Below are positions 6,561-6,589 of a stretch of 6,589 bases of DNA, one piece after another. The notes below the pieces were generated by a model that was not told where the DNA came from, made no database searches, and saw only the letters and a program-made list of their open reading frames with translations. The position numbers and the translations under genes were made by a program. The stretch is taken from contig NYYH01000090.1 in the NCBI GenBank assembly GCA_002686705.1, forward strand, positions 1-6,589, written 5' to 3'. Numbering within the stretch: the first letter of the stretch is position 1; every line of letters begins with the position of its first letter. The DNA comes from Bacteroidota bacterium. Lineage in GTDB: Bacteria > Bacteroidota > Bacteroidia > Bacteroidales > F082.

Positions 6561-6589
6561 GCTATTTTATGAAAATATACATTTCATTA

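Overview
The window is a stretch of AT-rich bacterial DNA. Hand counts of sampled lines give about 31% G+C in the ATPase gene and about 27% in the dioxygenase gene. The gene content suggests a free-living heterotroph with a Gram-negative envelope: a Tat-exported binding protein, a carbohydrate-type ABC importer and a polysaccharide-type methyltransferase. A marine AT-rich proteobacterium is a reasonable guess, but nothing here fixes the lineage.

Layout: positions 1-267 (+ strand) hold the 3' end of a TylF/macrocin-type O-methyltransferase whose start lies outside the window. It converges on a six-gene minus-strand cluster that fills the rest. In transcription order this is a solute-binding protein (6480-5089), inner-membrane permease 1 (5045-4164), permease 2 (4152-3328), an ABC ATPase of the MalK/UgpC type (3306-2197), a phytanoyl-CoA dioxygenase (PhyH)-like Fe(II)/2-oxoglutarate oxygenase (2192-1320) and a xylose-isomerase-like TIM-barrel protein (1274-315). 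The gaps are 43, 11, 21, 4 and 45 bases, so one operon is likely. The 109 bases upstream of the binding-protein gene carry a candidate promoter, a small palindrome and a Shine-Dalgarno site.

How the genes may work together: the first four encode a complete CUT1-type importer (periplasmic receptor, two six-helix permeases, ATPase with a C-terminal regulatory domain). The two enzymes that follow would act on the imported compound or something derived from it. The oxygenase would hydroxylate or oxidatively cleave it, and the metal-dependent TIM barrel would isomerise, epimerise or cleave a polyhydroxylated product. The substrate cannot be read from the sequence. I recognise the families but no described pathway with this gene set.

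Two things stand out beyond the genes. An extended imperfect inverted repeat (24 base pairs, 11-base loop) spans the whole binding-protein/permease-1 junction and pairs the permease start codon. The TIM-barrel gene is about ten percentage points richer in G+C than its operon partners, which suggests a separate origin.
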